From contig JABFQZ010000018.1 of NCBI GenBank assembly GCA_013141435.1, positions 39,910 through 103,909 of the forward strand: a DNA stretch of 64,000 nucleotides, in the 5' to 3' direction. Positions 8,129 through 16,134 of this stretch are shown here, piece after piece. The notes beneath the pieces are model-generated. The model was given only the letters and a program-made list of their open reading frames with translations. It did no database searches and was not told where the DNA came from. The stretch is from Ferruginibacter sp. (GTDB taxonomy: Bacteria; Bacteroidota; Bacteroidia; Chitinophagales; Chitinophagaceae). How positions within the stretch are numbered: the first letter of the stretch is position 1; each line of letters starts with the position of its first letter. The position numbers were made by a program, and so were the translations under genes.

Positions 8129-8686
8129 ATGCTAAAAAAAAATACTACTTTATTTTTAATTTTAATAACACTATTTGTAAGCAACACTTTTGCACAGCAA
8201 AATGATTATAAAGTAAAATCAGGTACAATATCTTTTAAATCGGAAGCATTGCTAGAGTTAATAAAAGCCCAGAGTAAAGAGTTAAAAGGTATTGTACTTG
8301 CAAGTAAAAAGCAATTCGCATTTATTGTTAGTATTAGCTCTTTTAAGGGGTTTAATAGCCCATTACAGCAAGAGCATTTTAACGAAAATTATTTAGAAAG
8401 TAATAAATATAGTACAGCCTCCTTTGAAGGGAAAATTATAGAGGATATAGACTTTAGTAAAGATGGTGTTTATTCTATAAGAGCTAAAGGTAATTTAACA
8501 GTACATGGTGTAGTACAAGAAAGGATTATAAAAAGTGATGTTATCGTTAAACACAATACTATAAGTTTAAAATCTAATTTTACAGTTTTACTTGCAGATC
8601 ATAATATATCTATACCAAAGGTAGTGCATGAAAAATTAGCATCGGAAATAAATGTAGAAATAAAAGCAGATTTAATAGTTAAATAA
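8129..8686 (+). CDS. YceI family periplasmic protein (copy 2)
   Basis: 185 residues with a signal peptide ending NTFAQ. It shares with copy 1 the motifs EHFNENYLESNKY, GNLTVHGVVQE and DHNISIPK, and has the same length, so the two are local paralogues. A lipid- or quinone-binding periplasmic barrel is expected. It has its own promoter and ends 12 bases before the histidine kinase gene. Confidence 0.85.
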   Translation: MLKKNTTLFLILITLFVSNTFAQQNDYKVKSGTISFKSEALLELIKAQSKELKGIVLASKKQFAFIVSISSFKGFNSPLQQEHFNENYLESNKYSTASFEGKIIEDIDFSKDGVYSIRAKGNLTVHGVVQERIIKSDVIVKHNTISLKSNFTVLLADHNISIPKVVHEKLASEINVEIKADLIVK

Positions 8687-8698
8687 ACAAAAGTTTTT

Positions 8699-11602
8699 AT
8701 GAGGCTAAATAAATATTGCATTCTATTTTTAATGTTAAATTTCTTTCAAAAAAATTATGCACAAAATAAAATACAAGCTAGTTTTTCGCTAATTGACAAT
8801 AATCAAGCAGTTAAAATAAATACTTTATACAAAGCAAAAGATGGTTACATTTTTGCTGGCACCACCAATGGGCTTTATACTTTTGATGGCGTAAAATTTG
8901 AAAAAATTAACTTTGTAAATTCTACAATAAAAGATACAGTAACTGCAATATTTGAAGATGTTGATTTAACGATTTGGGTAGGCTTTAAAAATGGCAAAAT
9001 TGCTACTTTAATACACAACAAATTACAATATTTAACAATAGAAGAAGGTTTTTCTAAAGTGCCTATTACTGCTTTTTTGCAAGACAAGCAAAAAAATATA
9101 TGGTTTGCTACAAATGGCGAAGGTGTGTATTTTTTTAAAAACAAACATTTGTATTTGTTTAATGAAACCGAAGGTCTAAGCGATACTTATGTGCATGCAT
9201 TAGCGCTTGCAAAAAATGGAGATGTACTAGCAGCAACCGATCAAGGATTAAATATTTGCAAACTAGTAGGCAATAAAAAAATAGTGGAAGTAATAGGGCA
9301 AAAAAATGGATTGCCCGATTATTACATAACCACAATAGCACCTTTACAAAATAATACTTTTTTATTAGGTACACAAGAAAAAGGATATTGCATATTTGAT
9401 TGCAATACAAAATTAATTACAATACCCAATGCTAGTACTAATTGGAAGTATGGTCAAATAAATACATTATTACCTACACAAAATAATTTGTGGATAAGCA
9501 CACAAGAAAATGGACTATTAAAAAAATCAGCTATTACTGAAATTATAGCTCAAGAAAACTTTAGCAAAGATGAAAAAAATATAAACGCTATTGTGCAAGA
9601 CGACGAAGGTAATATTTGGAGCACTTGTGCAAATAAATTAAGTGTTAGTAATGCAAATAAAATACAATTATTACCATTGTATAGTAATGAAATGTATGAA
9701 ACTATACATGCCATAGTTTCCGATAATAAAAATAATATATGGACAGGTACTGATGGTGGAATAATAAAATATACAGCCAATGATGAGTATAAAACAAAGC
9801 AATTTTATAAAATAGCAGGCCTTACAAAAAGCACCGATATTACTGGATTGTATCAAGATGCATATACAAATATTTGGATTACAACCATGGGTGAAGGTGT
9901 TTTTGTATTAAACCCTTTTAATGGAGCTTATAGAAATATTAATGAAAATGTATTATTAAAAAATGCCAGTATTTTATCTGTAACGGGTACAGATAATACG
10001 GTTTGTATTGGAGGTTTAGAGGGTGTTGCAACCATCTTCGAATTAACAGAAAAAAATAAAAATATTTCAGAAAAATATTCATTCATTAACTACAACAATA
10101 TTCCTAATATTGGCAATAACTATATTCATATTGTATATAAAGATAAACAAGGTAGGGTTTGGTTTGGTACAGATGGAAAGGGAATTACTGTTTTGCAAAA
10201 TGATAAATTTATTACTTACAATAAAAAGAACGGATTAGAAGATGAACATATTTACTCAATTGTAGAAGATAAAAAAGGGCGTATTTGGTTTAATACAAAA
10301 GATGCTGGCATTTATAGTTTTGAAAATAAAAAATTTAAAAACTATTCATTGCAAGATGGTATAAGTAATTTAAAAATAAATAAACTTATTACTGATAAAT
10401 TTGGCAATATTGTTATTGTAAATGAAACAGGAGTAGATATACTAAACCCAGAAACTGGCTATATTTCTTACCAAAATTCTGCTCAAGGGATTAATAATAT
10501 TAATACAGGAATAGGCAGTGTGGTAAACAATAAAGAAGGAGATGTATTATTAACAACACAGCAAGGCATTATTGTTTACTCGGCTCTTAATAGAACAAGC
10601 CAACAACCCAAAACAATTATTAACTCTATACAATTATTTTTACAAACAATTGATAAAGACAGTAGCACTTTTTTTAAGTATTACGAAAACGGATTTACTT
10701 TTAATTTTACAGGTTTATATTACTCAAATCCAAGTAGCGTAAACTACCAATATAAATTAGAAGGTTTTAATGCAAATTGGATAACAACAAAAGATCAAAG
10801 AATTTACTTCCCTAATTTAAGACCAGGAAAATATAATTTTAAAGTTCGATCTGCCCTTAGCAATGTATTTGAAAATGCCAGTGAAGCTAATTATAGTTTT
10901 ACAATTACCTTGCCATTTTGGAAACGATATTGGTTTATTGCTTTGTGTACCTTATTAGGTGCAGCAATACTTTACTGGTATATAAAATTAAGGGAAGCTC
11001 ATGTAAAAAAATTGCAAAAATTAGAAAATGAAAAAATTCAATTTCAATTTGAAGTTTTACGAAACCAAGTAAACCCTCATTTTTTGTTTAACAGTTTTAA
11101 TACTTTAATTTCTACAATAGAAGATGACCCAAAAGTAGCAGTCGATTATGTAGAGCACCTCTCTAACTTTTTTAGAAATATTGTAAATTACAGAGATGTT
11201 GATGTTATAACATTAAAAGAAGAAGTGAAATTATTGCAAACATTTTATTATTTGCAACATAAAAGATATGGCGATAGTTTAAAACTTAAAATAAACATAG
11301 CAGAAGCTGATCAAGATGCTATTTATATTGCACCATTAACTTTACAATTGCTTTTGGAAAATGCTATAAAGCATAATGCAGTTTCAAAAGAAGCTATATT
11401 ATTGGTAGAATTAATATTGGAAGATAAAAATAATTTATTGGTTCGCAATAATATCAATTCAAAGATATCGAATGAAATTAGCACTGGCATGGGTTTACAA
11501 AACATAACACAACGGTACAAAATCTTGAGTAAACAAGCCGTTAAAATACATAATGATGGCAAATATTTTAGCGTAATAATTCCAACTTTAAAAAATTTAT
11601 AA
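8699..11602 (+). CDS. two-component sensor histidine kinase with beta-propeller sensor
   Basis: 967 residues: signal peptide (1-21), about 630 residues of two-component-regulator propeller repeats (recurrent IWFxTxGxGxY/F motifs), a Y_Y_Y domain (about 660-735), one membrane helix (about 740-762), a short coiled coil and a LytS-type kinase domain. The phospho-acceptor His lies in NPHFLFNSFN (about 797) and the ATPase N-box in LLLENAIKHNA. This is the common Bacteroidota sensor type for periplasmic signals. It is directly joined to the LytTR regulator gene; the stop codon and the next ATG are adjacent. Confidence 0.92.
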   Translation: MRLNKYCILFLMLNFFQKNYAQNKIQASFSLIDNNQAVKINTLYKAKDGYIFAGTTNGLYTFDGVKFEKINFVNSTIKDTVTAIFEDVDLTIWVGFKNGKIATLIHNKLQYLTIEEGFSKVPITAFLQDKQKNIWFATNGEGVYFFKNKHLYLFNETEGLSDTYVHALALAKNGDVLAATDQGLNICKLVGNKKIVEVIGQKNGLPDYYITTIAPLQNNTFLLGTQEKGYCIFDCNTKLITIPNASTNWKYGQINTLLPTQNNLWISTQENGLLKKSAITEIIAQENFSKDEKNINAIVQDDEGNIWSTCANKLSVSNANKIQLLPLYSNEMYETIHAIVSDNKNNIWTGTDGGIIKYTANDEYKTKQFYKIAGLTKSTDITGLYQDAYTNIWITTMGEGVFVLNPFNGAYRNINENVLLKNASILSVTGTDNTVCIGGLEGVATIFELTEKNKNISEKYSFINYNNIPNIGNNYIHIVYKDKQGRVWFGTDGKGITVLQNDKFITYNKKNGLEDEHIYSIVEDKKGRIWFNTKDAGIYSFENKKFKNYSLQDGISNLKINKLITDKFGNIVIVNETGVDILNPETGYISYQNSAQGINNINTGIGSVVNNKEGDVLLTTQQGIIVYSALNRTSQQPKTIINSIQLFLQTIDKDSSTFFKYYENGFTFNFTGLYYSNPSSVNYQYKLEGFNANWITTKDQRIYFPNLRPGKYNFKVRSALSNVFENASEANYSFTITLPFWKRYWFIALCTLLGAAILYWYIKLREAHVKKLQKLENEKIQFQFEVLRNQVNPHFLFNSFNTLISTIEDDPKVAVDYVEHLSNFFRNIVNYRDVDVITLKEEVKLLQTFYYLQHKRYGDSLKLKINIAEADQDAIYIAPLTLQLLLENAIKHNAVSKEAILLVELILEDKNNLLVRNNINSKISNEISTGMGLQNITQRYKILSKQAVKIHNDGKYFSVIIPTLKNL

Positions 11603-12364
11603 ATGAAAGTATTAATTATTGAAGACGAAGAGCCAGCAGCAAAAAGATTACAAAAAATGATTGTAGAAATTGCACCTAATGCTGAAATATTAGATACTAT
11701 TGTAAGCGTAACTTCGGCAATAAGGTGGTTTAACGAAAACAAAATGCCTGATTTAATATTGTCGGACATTCAATTATCGGATGGTATTAGTTTCGATATT
11801 TTTAAATCTATTGAAGTTACATGCCCAGTAATTTTTACAACTGCTTTTGATCAGTATGCTATAGATGCATTTAAAATAAATACCATTGATTATTTATTAA
11901 AACCAATAAAAAAAGAAGCCTTACAAGAGGCTTTAGTAAAGCATAATAAATTATCTACAAAAAATACTGCCATTGATTTTAAACAATTTTTGGAAACATA
12001 TAATAGCCCAACTATAACTTATAAAAAAAGATTTGTAGTGCGCTATGGAGAGCATATTAAAACCATAAATATTGATGAGGTAGCCTTTTTTTTTACAGAA
12101 GACAAAGTGAATTTTTTAACTACAACAGAAGGACGTAGATATACAATTGAGTACAATTTAGATTCGTTAGAAACTATCATAGATCCTAAAACATATTTTA
12201 GAATAAACCGCCAATATATAATTGGCATACATGCTATAACAGAAATGTTTGCATACACAAAAAGTAGGGTATTAATAAAATTAAACCCACCAGCAAAGCA
12301 TGAAACCATAGTTAGTACCGAGCGTTCAGCCGAATTTAAACTTTGGCTTGGCGATGAAAAGTAG
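11603..12364 (+). CDS. LytTR family response regulator
   Basis: 253 residues. Receiver domain 1-120 with acidic pocket EDEE (7-10), phospho-acceptor D55 in LSDIQLSD, T/A in TTAFDQYA and K in LLKPIK. The LytTR DNA-binding domain occupies about 140-250 (RFVVRYGEHIKTINIDEVAFF, then FRINRQYIIG). The start codon immediately follows the kinase stop. The predicted target sites are the 21-bp phased repeats at 5366-5419 and 12372-12404. Confidence 0.95.
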   Translation: MKVLIIEDEEPAAKRLQKMIVEIAPNAEILDTIVSVTSAIRWFNENKMPDLILSDIQLSDGISFDIFKSIEVTCPVIFTTAFDQYAIDAFKINTIDYLLKPIKKEALQEALVKHNKLSTKNTAIDFKQFLETYNSPTITYKKRFVVRYGEHIKTINIDEVAFFFTEDKVNFLTTTEGRRYTIEYNLDSLETIIDPKTYFRINRQYIIGIHAITEMFAYTKSRVLIKLNPPAKHETIVSTERSAEFKLWLGDEK

Positions 12365-12371
12365 CCAATAA

Positions 12372-12404
12372 ACTTATTCAGTACCAAAAAATACCTGCTC
12401 AGTA
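12372..12404 (+). promoter_or_regulatory. two 21-bp-phased repeats, likely LytTR regulator sites
   Basis: ACTTATTCAGTA (12372-12383) and ACCTGCTCAGTA (12393-12404) are direct repeats exactly 21 bp apart, of the same type as the three at 5366-5419. They begin eight bases after the regulator gene and lie about 75 bases before the small lipoprotein gene at 12478. A weak -7-like TATTTG ends at 12432, which places the pair at nearly the same distance from the promoter as the two distal repeats of the upstream site. Confidence 0.7.
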
Positions 12405-12477
12405 ATATAGAGTTTTATACAAATCATATTTGTTGCATTTTTACATTATAAATTTTAACACTGTAAAAATTACAATT

Positions 12478-12903
12478 ATGACACACTCAAAAAAAAACAG
12501 AAGCCTTTCTTTTACGTTAGTAATTGTTATGCTAACAATTTTCACTTCTCTACAATCATCTACCTGCTCTAAAAGTGATGATATTGCTACCATAAATGCC
12601 GCTCCAATTGCTGGAAGCTGGCGTGTAAGTTATTATTGGGATAAAAAAGATGAAACCAACAATTTTGCTGGTTACAACTTTTCGTTTAATGCTAATGGTC
12701 AAATTTCGGCTACCAATGGAACGAATACAATAACTGGCGCTTGGAGCCAAACAAGCTCAAGGTTTGTTGTAAATTTTGGCAATACACTTATTTTTAGCGA
12801 TATTAATGGCGATTGGCAAATTGTAGAAAAAACTGCAAACAGCATTAAATTAAAAGATGATAATCCTTTGCAAGATGATCAAATAACTTTTACAAAAAAT
12901 TAA
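12478..12903 (+). CDS. small lipocalin-like lipoprotein
   Basis: 141 residues. Lipoprotein signal with C30 in LQSSTCSKSDD, then a compact beta-rich domain (GSWRVSYYWDKKDETNNFAGY, ITGAWSQTSSRFVVNFG) like the lipocalin-like lipoproteins widespread in Bacteroidota. The ligand is unknown. The ATG at 12478 gives a proper signal peptide; an upstream in-frame extension to 12430 does not. The phased LytTR sites upstream suggest that the neighbouring regulator controls it. Confidence 0.65.
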   Translation: MTHSKKNRSLSFTLVIVMLTIFTSLQSSTCSKSDDIATINAAPIAGSWRVSYYWDKKDETNNFAGYNFSFNANGQISATNGTNTITGAWSQTSSRFVVNFGNTLIFSDINGDWQIVEKTANSIKLKDDNPLQDDQITFTKN

Positions 12904-12968
12904 GCTAAAGCCTGTATCAATCCAAATCCAAATATCCAATTCCAATATCCGATTAGAGCTTTTAAAAT

Positions 12969-13005
12969 AAAGTAATGCAAACACAAAAACCTTGCATTAC
13001 TTTTT
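12969..13005 (+). terminator. Rho-independent terminator after the lipocalin-like gene
   Basis: AAAGTAATGCAA and TTGCATTACTTT form a perfect 12-bp stem with a 12-base loop, followed by T residues. A-tracts on the other side make it potentially bidirectional. Confidence 0.75.
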
Positions 13006-13037
13006 AAACCTCTCACAAAATCTTTAAAAATTAACCG

Positions 13038-13508
13038 ATGAAAAGCCTAATAATAACAACATTTCTTTTTATTCTTTGCGCAGAAACTTTTGCACAACCC
13101 TATGTTCAAAAAACTGCTTTTGATAACGAATCTATTTTAGCACAAGTAGATAGTTTAAAAACAGAATTTGCGAAACAAAATTTTGTTGCAGTAAAAGAAG
13201 CATCAATGGTAATGGATAGCGAATATGAAATTCCAGTAATTGTTCCATTAAAGGAAGGTACTTGGTATCGCATTATTTTTATTGGTGATATTACTTCAAG
13301 ATTATATGAAGTACGTATGTTTGATTGGAACGAAAAGCAAGTAGTATATCAAAAAAAAATGTGGGGAGATGTAGATGGTAATATTATTAACTATGACTAC
13401 ATACCTAGATTTTCGGAATACCACATGATAAAACCTGTGCAAATAAACAAAAAGAAAGAACAAATTGGTGGTTATTTTATCATTTTTAAAAAGATTATAA
13501 AACCATAA
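13038..13508 (+). CDS. secreted hypothetical protein
   Basis: 156 residues with a signal peptide (1-19, ending AETFAQ), predicted periplasmic. The middle part (IVPLKEGTWYRIIFIGDITSR) and the aromatic end suggest a beta-sandwich; no family was recognised. It lies alone between a terminator and the sigma-factor gene, 70 bases upstream of the latter. Confidence 0.55.
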   Translation: MKSLIITTFLFILCAETFAQPYVQKTAFDNESILAQVDSLKTEFAKQNFVAVKEASMVMDSEYEIPVIVPLKEGTWYRIIFIGDITSRLYEVRMFDWNEKQVVYQKKMWGDVDGNIINYDYIPRFSEYHMIKPVQINKKKEQIGGYFIIFKKIIKP

Positions 13509-13578
13509 TTTAATTCGTATTTCATTTTCTTTTATTTTCTTAACTCTTCTTTTTTAATCCTATATAATTTTAAAACCA

Positions 13579-14160
13579 ATGATAGAAAATTTACCTACTA
13601 ACGATAGCCAATTAATTAATAAATATTTGAATGGCGAACAATATGCATTTGAAATAATTGTAAATAAGTATAAAGATCGAATTTTTACTTCAATACAATT
13701 TATGGTAAAAGATATATATTTAGCTGAGGATATTTTTCAAGAAACTTTTATAAAAATTATTGATTCAATTAAAAAAGGTGGATATATCGATTCTGGAAAA
13801 TTTTTGCCTTGGGCAATAAGTATTGCTAGAAATCTTTGCTTAGATTATTTTAGAACTGTAAAAAGGAAAACTGTAATAACAACGATTAACGGTACAAGTA
13901 TTTTTGATACACTTTCTTTTTCTGAAGAAAATATAGAGTTGCAATTAATGAAAACTCAATCAGCGGAAAAAGTCAGAATTTTGATAGATAAATTACCACA
14001 AGATTTAAGAGAAGTTGTAATACTTAGGCATTATGCCAACCTAAGTTTTAAAGAGATAGCACAAATTACAAATACAACAATAAGTACAAGTATTGGCAGA
14101 ATGCGTTATGCGCTACAAAATACACGAAAACTCATTGCCGAAAAACAAATATCGCTATAG
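13579..14160 (+). CDS. ECF-type RNA polymerase sigma factor
   Basis: 193 residues. Sigma region 2 lies at about 18-95 (YAFEIIVNKYKDRIFTSIQF, AEDIFQETFIKI, DYFR) and region 4 at about 135-188 (LPQDLREVVILRHYANLSFKEIA, a helix-turn-helix, then MRYALQNTRK). No anti-sigma factor gene follows: the next gene is on the other strand after a terminator. It is therefore an orphan in this context, perhaps controlled by its own expression or by a distant partner. Confidence 0.92.
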   Translation: MIENLPTNDSQLINKYLNGEQYAFEIIVNKYKDRIFTSIQFMVKDIYLAEDIFQETFIKIIDSIKKGGYIDSGKFLPWAISIARNLCLDYFRTVKRKTVITTINGTSIFDTLSFSEENIELQLMKTQSAEKVRILIDKLPQDLREVVILRHYANLSFKEIAQITNTTISTSIGRMRYALQNTRKLIAEKQISL

Positions 14161-14178
14161 TTTTATGATTGATTGATG

Positions 14179-14210
14179 AAAAAAACCTTACTAAAATTGT
14201 AAGGTTTTTT
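14179..14210. terminator. bidirectional terminator between sigma factor and T9SS protein
   Basis: AAAAAACCTTAC and GTAAGGTTTTTT form a near-perfect stem with A- and T-tracts on both flanks. It serves the sigma-factor gene on the plus strand and the convergent T9SS cargo gene on the minus strand. Confidence 0.8.
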
Positions 14211-14214
14211 ATTG

Positions 14215-15426
14215 CTATTTAATAAATTTCCCTATAATTATATTGTTATTTTTTTCTTGTATTCTTATAAAATAATATCCAGAAGCAAGCATGTGTACAT
14301 CAATTATTTCTGAATTTAATACGCCAGCTAAAACAGTATTGCCAAAATTATTTACTATGAAATATTTATTTCCTTTAGATACAATAAATTTCTTTAAAAT
14401 AATTTTATCCTTAACTGGATTTGGGAAAACATTAAAAAAAGATGAATTGATTTTGTTTGAAAGAGTAATTATTGAGGAGTAATTTATTCTGCCATCAAAA
14501 TCTGTTTGTGCTAAGCGATAAAAGTTTTTTTCTTCTAAAACATTTTTGTGCAAAAAAGAATAAGTGTGCCTTACTGTTGTGCTTCCGTTAGCAATAATTT
14601 TTCCTATAGGCAAAAAGTTAACACCATCTAAACTATGCTCTATTACAAAAAATGCATTGTTTATTTCTTGTGCTGTTACCCAAAATAATTTATTACCATT
14701 TTTAGTATGCTCACCTTCAAACGAAGATAACGTTACTGGTAAAGTGCTATAAGTTACAGTTAGTGTTGGCCTGTTTGCTATTGTAGCATTTTCTCTAGAT
14801 GCAAATCTATTGGCAGATCCGGTAGCTACTTCATCGCCAATTACAATCCATCCAAAGTTAGAAGCAGGTGTGTTGTGCCAATTTTGAACATCAGATTTTA
14901 TTTGGGTAGACGTCCAAGTATAATTTCCTATCGATGGACCTACTATTGTGGAAGCAGAAGCTGTTGATGTGTAGTCTCCGCCAGATACTGTCCAAGCTGT
15001 AGTACAACCACCTACACCATCTGCAAAACTACAAGGCCATGTAGCATCAGATACTAAGGCACTTATTCCAGCACCATCACTAGATGTTCCTGCATTCGAT
15101 GCTCCTTCTCCCCAATTCGATAACAATTTATGAACTTTTACGGTTGTAGCGGAGCCTCTACTTTTATTCATATTTAAAGTAAGTGTTGCACTACTAAATA
15201 CTGCACCCGCAGGTATTACAGATAAATCAAATTTAAGTAAAGCTCTTCGAGGGCTTGGAGGAGCAAAATTTGTAGTGCCAGTAAAAAGATTTTGGCCTTT
15301 GCCATTACTATTAGTTGGCGCATCTTCATATATAGAATTATCAGCTTGGGCAGTAATTACAACAGTTTGCGCATTTAATGTTAAAATAGAAAAAAAGGTA
15401 AAAAATAAAAAGTAAAAAGATTTCAT
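14215..15426 (-). CDS. DNRLRE-domain protein with type IX secretion sorting domain
   Basis: 403 residues: signal peptide (1-20, ending LNAQT); a DNRLRE-type beta-sandwich at about 22-230 (DNSIYEDAPTNSNGKGQNLF, ALLKFDLSVIP, RPTLTVTYS); a linker strand domain at about 233-320 (LPVTLSSFEGEHTKNGNKLFW), which often precedes sorting domains; and a type A C-terminal sorting domain at about 330-403 (FNVFPNPVKDKIILK ... ASGYYFIRIQ). It is predicted to be secreted through the type IX system and attached to or released from the cell surface. The function of the DNRLRE part is unknown. Confidence 0.85.
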   Translation of the reverse strand: MKSFYFLFFTFFSILTLNAQTVVITAQADNSIYEDAPTNSNGKGQNLFTGTTNFAPPSPRRALLKFDLSVIPAGAVFSSATLTLNMNKSRGSATTVKVHKLLSNWGEGASNAGTSSDGAGISALVSDATWPCSFADGVGGCTTAWTVSGGDYTSTASASTIVGPSIGNYTWTSTQIKSDVQNWHNTPASNFGWIVIGDEVATGSANRFASRENATIANRPTLTVTYSTLPVTLSSFEGEHTKNGNKLFWVTAQEINNAFFVIEHSLDGVNFLPIGKIIANGSTTVRHTYSFLHKNVLEEKNFYRLAQTDFDGRINYSSIITLSNKINSSFFNVFPNPVKDKIILKKFIVSKGNKYFIVNNFGNTVLAGVLNSEIIDVHMLASGYYFIRIQEKNNNIIIGKFIK

Positions 15427-15829
15427 AAGTAATGATTTTTTTATTAATTAAAGTTACAACTTTAATTAAATACATCATATCAAAGAATAGTAGCTTTTGG
15501 AAAATATTATGCTAAAAAGGTAAAATCTTTATTTCACTTTTTTCTTTTTAAGTACAGTTTTATTAAACCCATTATTTTAAAGCATGTTTATAATACATTC
15601 ACCATTCTTTTTATAAGATAAAAGTAAACGACTATCATTTTTGTGCTATTTTGGGCATTTTAGGTATAAAACAGATGTTCATTAAATAAAATACTTGCCT
15701 CTGTTAAATTTATTTACATTATTTCCTAATATTTTATTACTTTTGCAGTCCTTTCACAAGCGGTAGAGATGGTGCTCTGCATGCGATAATGAATTTAACA
15801 ATATTTGTAAAAGGAAAAAAACATAAAAA
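15427..15829. other. gene-free spacer with the rpmH promoter
   Basis: About 400 bases of AT-rich sequence between the divergent T9SS cargo gene and rpmH. No convincing open frame on either strand. The only signal seen is a TACTTTTG -7 element at 15738-15745, which leaves an unusually long leader of about 80 bases before rpmH. Confidence 0.5.
15738..15745 (+). promoter_or_regulatory. -7 element of rpmH
   Basis: TACTTTTG matches TAnnTTTG; the -33 element is not clear. The predicted transcript starts near 15750 and carries about 80 untranslated bases (including GCGGTAGAGATGGTGCTCTG), where most genes here have very short leaders. L34 mRNA leaders are autoregulatory in some ribosomal operons; that this applies here is only a possibility. 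Confidence 0.45.
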
Positions 15830-15997
15830 ATGCCAGGAAAAAAAAGAACCTACCAACCCCACAAACGTCGTAGAAAATCTGTTCACGGATTTCGTGAGCG
15901 TATGAGCACTGCAAATGGCCGTAAGGTATTAGCAAGCCGTAGAGCTAAGGGTCGTCATAAACTTACAGTTTCTGATGAGCATGGTTCAAAAAAATAA
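15830..15997 (+). CDS. rpmH: 50S ribosomal protein L34
   Basis: 55 codons, translated by hand: the product starts [20 protein letters not shown] and ends [15 protein letters not shown], an unmistakable L34 with the conserved KRTYQP, FRxRM and GRKVLxxRRxKGR elements. L34 is a small basic protein of the large ribosomal subunit. It lies alone with its own terminator; rnpA, its usual partner, is not next to it. Confidence 0.96.
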   Translation: MPGKKRTYQPHKRRRKSVHGFRERMSTANGRKVLASRRAKGRHKLTVSDEHGSKK

Positions 15998-16033
15998 ACA
16001 CAGATAATTTAGCCTTTGTGCCAAAATATTTAC

Positions 16034-16062
16034 AAGCCCTACATTTTTGTAGGGCTTTTTTT
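16034..16062 (+). terminator. rpmH terminator
   Basis: AAGCCCTACA and TGTAGGGCTT form a 10-bp GC-containing stem with a short T-rich loop, followed by seven T residues; it lies 37 bases after the rpmH stop. Confidence 0.85.
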
Positions 16063-16134
16063 ATAAAGCAAATTTGTAAGGCTACTAAAAGTGTTATGAT
16101 TTTTAATTCTTTACAATGAAAAAGTTGCTTAAAA

